The translations under genes and the position numbers were made by a program. From contig JAJZMN010000050.1 of the NCBI GenBank assembly GCA_021850345.1, forward strand, positions 1-6,627: a stretch of DNA of 6,627 bases. Reading direction: 5' to 3'. This DNA comes from Actinomycetes bacterium (lineage in GTDB: Bacteria; Actinomycetota; Acidimicrobiia; Acidimicrobiales; RAAP-2). The notes under the pieces were generated by a model, which did not search any database, was not told where the DNA came from, and saw only the letters and a list, made by a program, of their open reading frames with translations. Positions 5,847 through 6,627 of this stretch are shown in pieces (the first letter of the stretch is position 1; every line of letters starts with the position of its first letter).

Positions 5847-5848
5847 AG

Positions 5849-6627
5849 TTGACCCTGGCTCTAGCCGTCGTCGCACCGAAGGGCGTCCAAGCCCTCCAGG
5901 TCCTGACGATCCTGCTCGGGGCGCCGCTCGTGAGCGGCGCCATCGCGCACGTCGAGGCGCGCCTCCAGGGTCGCCGGGGGCCGCGGATCCTGCAGCCCTA
6001 CTACGACATCGCGAAGCTCTTCCGCAAAGAGACGCTCGTCACCGACCAGTCGAGCTGGGTCTTCCTGGCCGCGCCGGTGGTCGCGTTCGCGTGCTACCTG
6101 GTCGTGCCGCTCCTCATCCCGGTGCTCACGACCTACCCGCTGCCCCTCGGCTACATGGGGGACATCCTCGGCGGAGGCTTCATCCTGGCACTCGCGGGGT
6201 TCTCCGTCGCGCTCGCCGGCGCCGAGTCGGGTGCGCCCTACGCGCAACTCGGCAGCAGCCGGGCGATGACCTTCGGCGCCCTGGCGGAGCCGACGATCCT
6301 CTTCGTCGTCTTCGCGGTGGGGCTGATCACGAGCACCGACCTCCCGTACGCCCTCGCCGGGACGGTGCGATCCACCTCGGAGATCGTGCGGCCAGGCCAC
6401 GTCCTCGCCGCGGTCGCCTTCTTCCTGGTCGTCCTGGTGGACACCGGCCGCATCCCGGTCGAGACGCACACCGGGACGCTCGAGCTCGGCATGATCGACG
6501 AGGCCCGCACGCTCGAGCACTCGGGACCGGCGCTCGCGCTCTTGAAGTGGGGATCGGCGATGAAGCAGCTGGTCCTCTACACGATCCTCATCAACGTCTT
6601 CGTCGCCCCCTTCGGCCTCTCGTCGAA
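5849..6627 (+). CDS. hycD: HycD/HyfC-type membrane subunit of a formate-hydrogenlyase / hydrogenase-4-like complex, 3' end missing
   Basis: 259 codons are present before the window ends; full-length HycD/HyfC proteins are about 305-320 residues, so the C-terminal ~50 are outside. The family is homologous to NuoH of complex I: it anchors the hydrophilic arm and contributes to the proton or ion path in group 4 [NiFe]-hydrogenase and related complexes. Visible signs are hydrophobic segments around 12-32, 70-95, 106-125, 146-162, 184-198 and 238-255; the loop GRRGPRILQPYYDIAKLF (41-58), matching the family's R-GP-Q-Y-D-KL signature; GSSRAM (135-140) followed by E147; and DTGRIPVET (198-206) with LELGMIDEA (211-219), matching the family's ETGRIPVD...LELTMIHEA loop. 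Residues are numbered from the TTG at 5849, whose exact choice is uncertain. No hyfB-like gene precedes it; partner subunits, if any, would lie to the right. The specific complex cannot be decided from this subunit alone. Confidence 0.9.
   Translation, partial: MTLALAVVAPKGVQALQVLTILLGAPLVSGAIAHVEARLQGRRGPRILQPYYDIAKLFRKETLVTDQSSWVFLAAPVVAFACYLVVPLLIPVLTTYPLPLGYMGDILGGGFILALAGFSVALAGAESGAPYAQLGSSRAMTFGALAEPTILFVVFAVGLITSTDLPYALAGTVRSTSEIVRPGHVLAAVAFFLVVLVDTGRIPVETHTGTLELGMIDEARTLEHSGPALALLKWGSAMKQLVLYTILINVFVAPFGLSS

Larger units (their letters stand above)
5382..5848. promoter_or_regulatory. Divergent intergenic region with two repeat arrays and leader hairpins
   Basis: This gap separates the minus-strand ThDP/FAD operon from the plus-strand hycD-like gene, so it should hold promoters for both. 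In order from the minus-strand gene it contains a basic, low-complexity stretch, an inverted repeat pair (5452-5460 / 5475-5483), a 24-bp tandem repeat (5477-5547), five phased copies of a 9-bp motif (5631-5721), and a hairpin-rich leader (5741-5839). I could not identify convincing -35/-10 pairs for either direction; high GC and poorly conserved actinobacterial promoters make that unsurprising. The open frames across this region in both strands look like artefacts of composition. Confidence 0.6.

Noticed and set aside
5382..5876. N-terminal extension of the ThDP enzyme to 5876 (or to the ATG at 5450)
   Set aside because: The extension is low-complexity, includes translated tandem repeats (ACYCSCAR) and would overlap the start of hycD. 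The ATG at 5381 has a good ribosome site and begins where family similarity begins.

Overview
The window is very GC-rich (roughly two thirds or more by eye). It uses G/C-ending codons and probably GTG and TTG starts. It looks like chromosomal DNA of a high-GC bacterium, most likely an actinomycetote. That assignment is inference from composition and gene style; there is no rRNA or marker gene.

Layout. Positions 1-369 hold no gene I can name, but are unusually rich in perfect inverted repeats and contain two weak coding signals that run off the left edge. Positions 370-5381 are a two-gene operon on the minus strand, read right to left. The first gene is a thiamine-diphosphate enzyme of the pyruvate-oxidase type (3570-5381). 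The second is a large FAD plus iron-sulfur oxidoreductase of the D-lactate / D-2-hydroxyacid dehydrogenase type (370-3573). They overlap by four bases (GTGA), so they are probably translationally coupled. Positions 5382-5848 are a divergent intergenic region with two different arrays of short repeats and a run of hairpins. From 5849 to the right edge, on the plus strand, lies the 5' part of a HycD/HyfC-type membrane subunit of a formate-hydrogenlyase / hydrogenase-4-like complex (also related to NuoH of complex I). Its last ~50 residues lie outside the window.

How the genes may work together (inference). The FAD/Fe-S protein would oxidise a 2-hydroxyacid to a 2-oxoacid. The ThDP enzyme would then oxidatively decarboxylate a 2-oxoacid such as pyruvate. 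Both are families that can feed electrons to the respiratory chain, and the FAD/Fe-S protein ends in a hydrophobic segment that could tether it to the membrane. The divergent gene is part of another membrane-bound redox complex, so the shared intergenic region may coordinate two branches of electron flow.

Most notable non-genic signals: five copies of a 9-bp motif phased at 20/21 bp (5631-5721), a 24-bp tandem repeat (5477-5547), a hairpin-rich leader with a possible 21-codon leader ORF before hycD (5741-5839), and a cluster of hairpins at 14-212. I see no CRISPR array, insertion sequence, tRNA or rRNA, and no clearly new multi-gene system.
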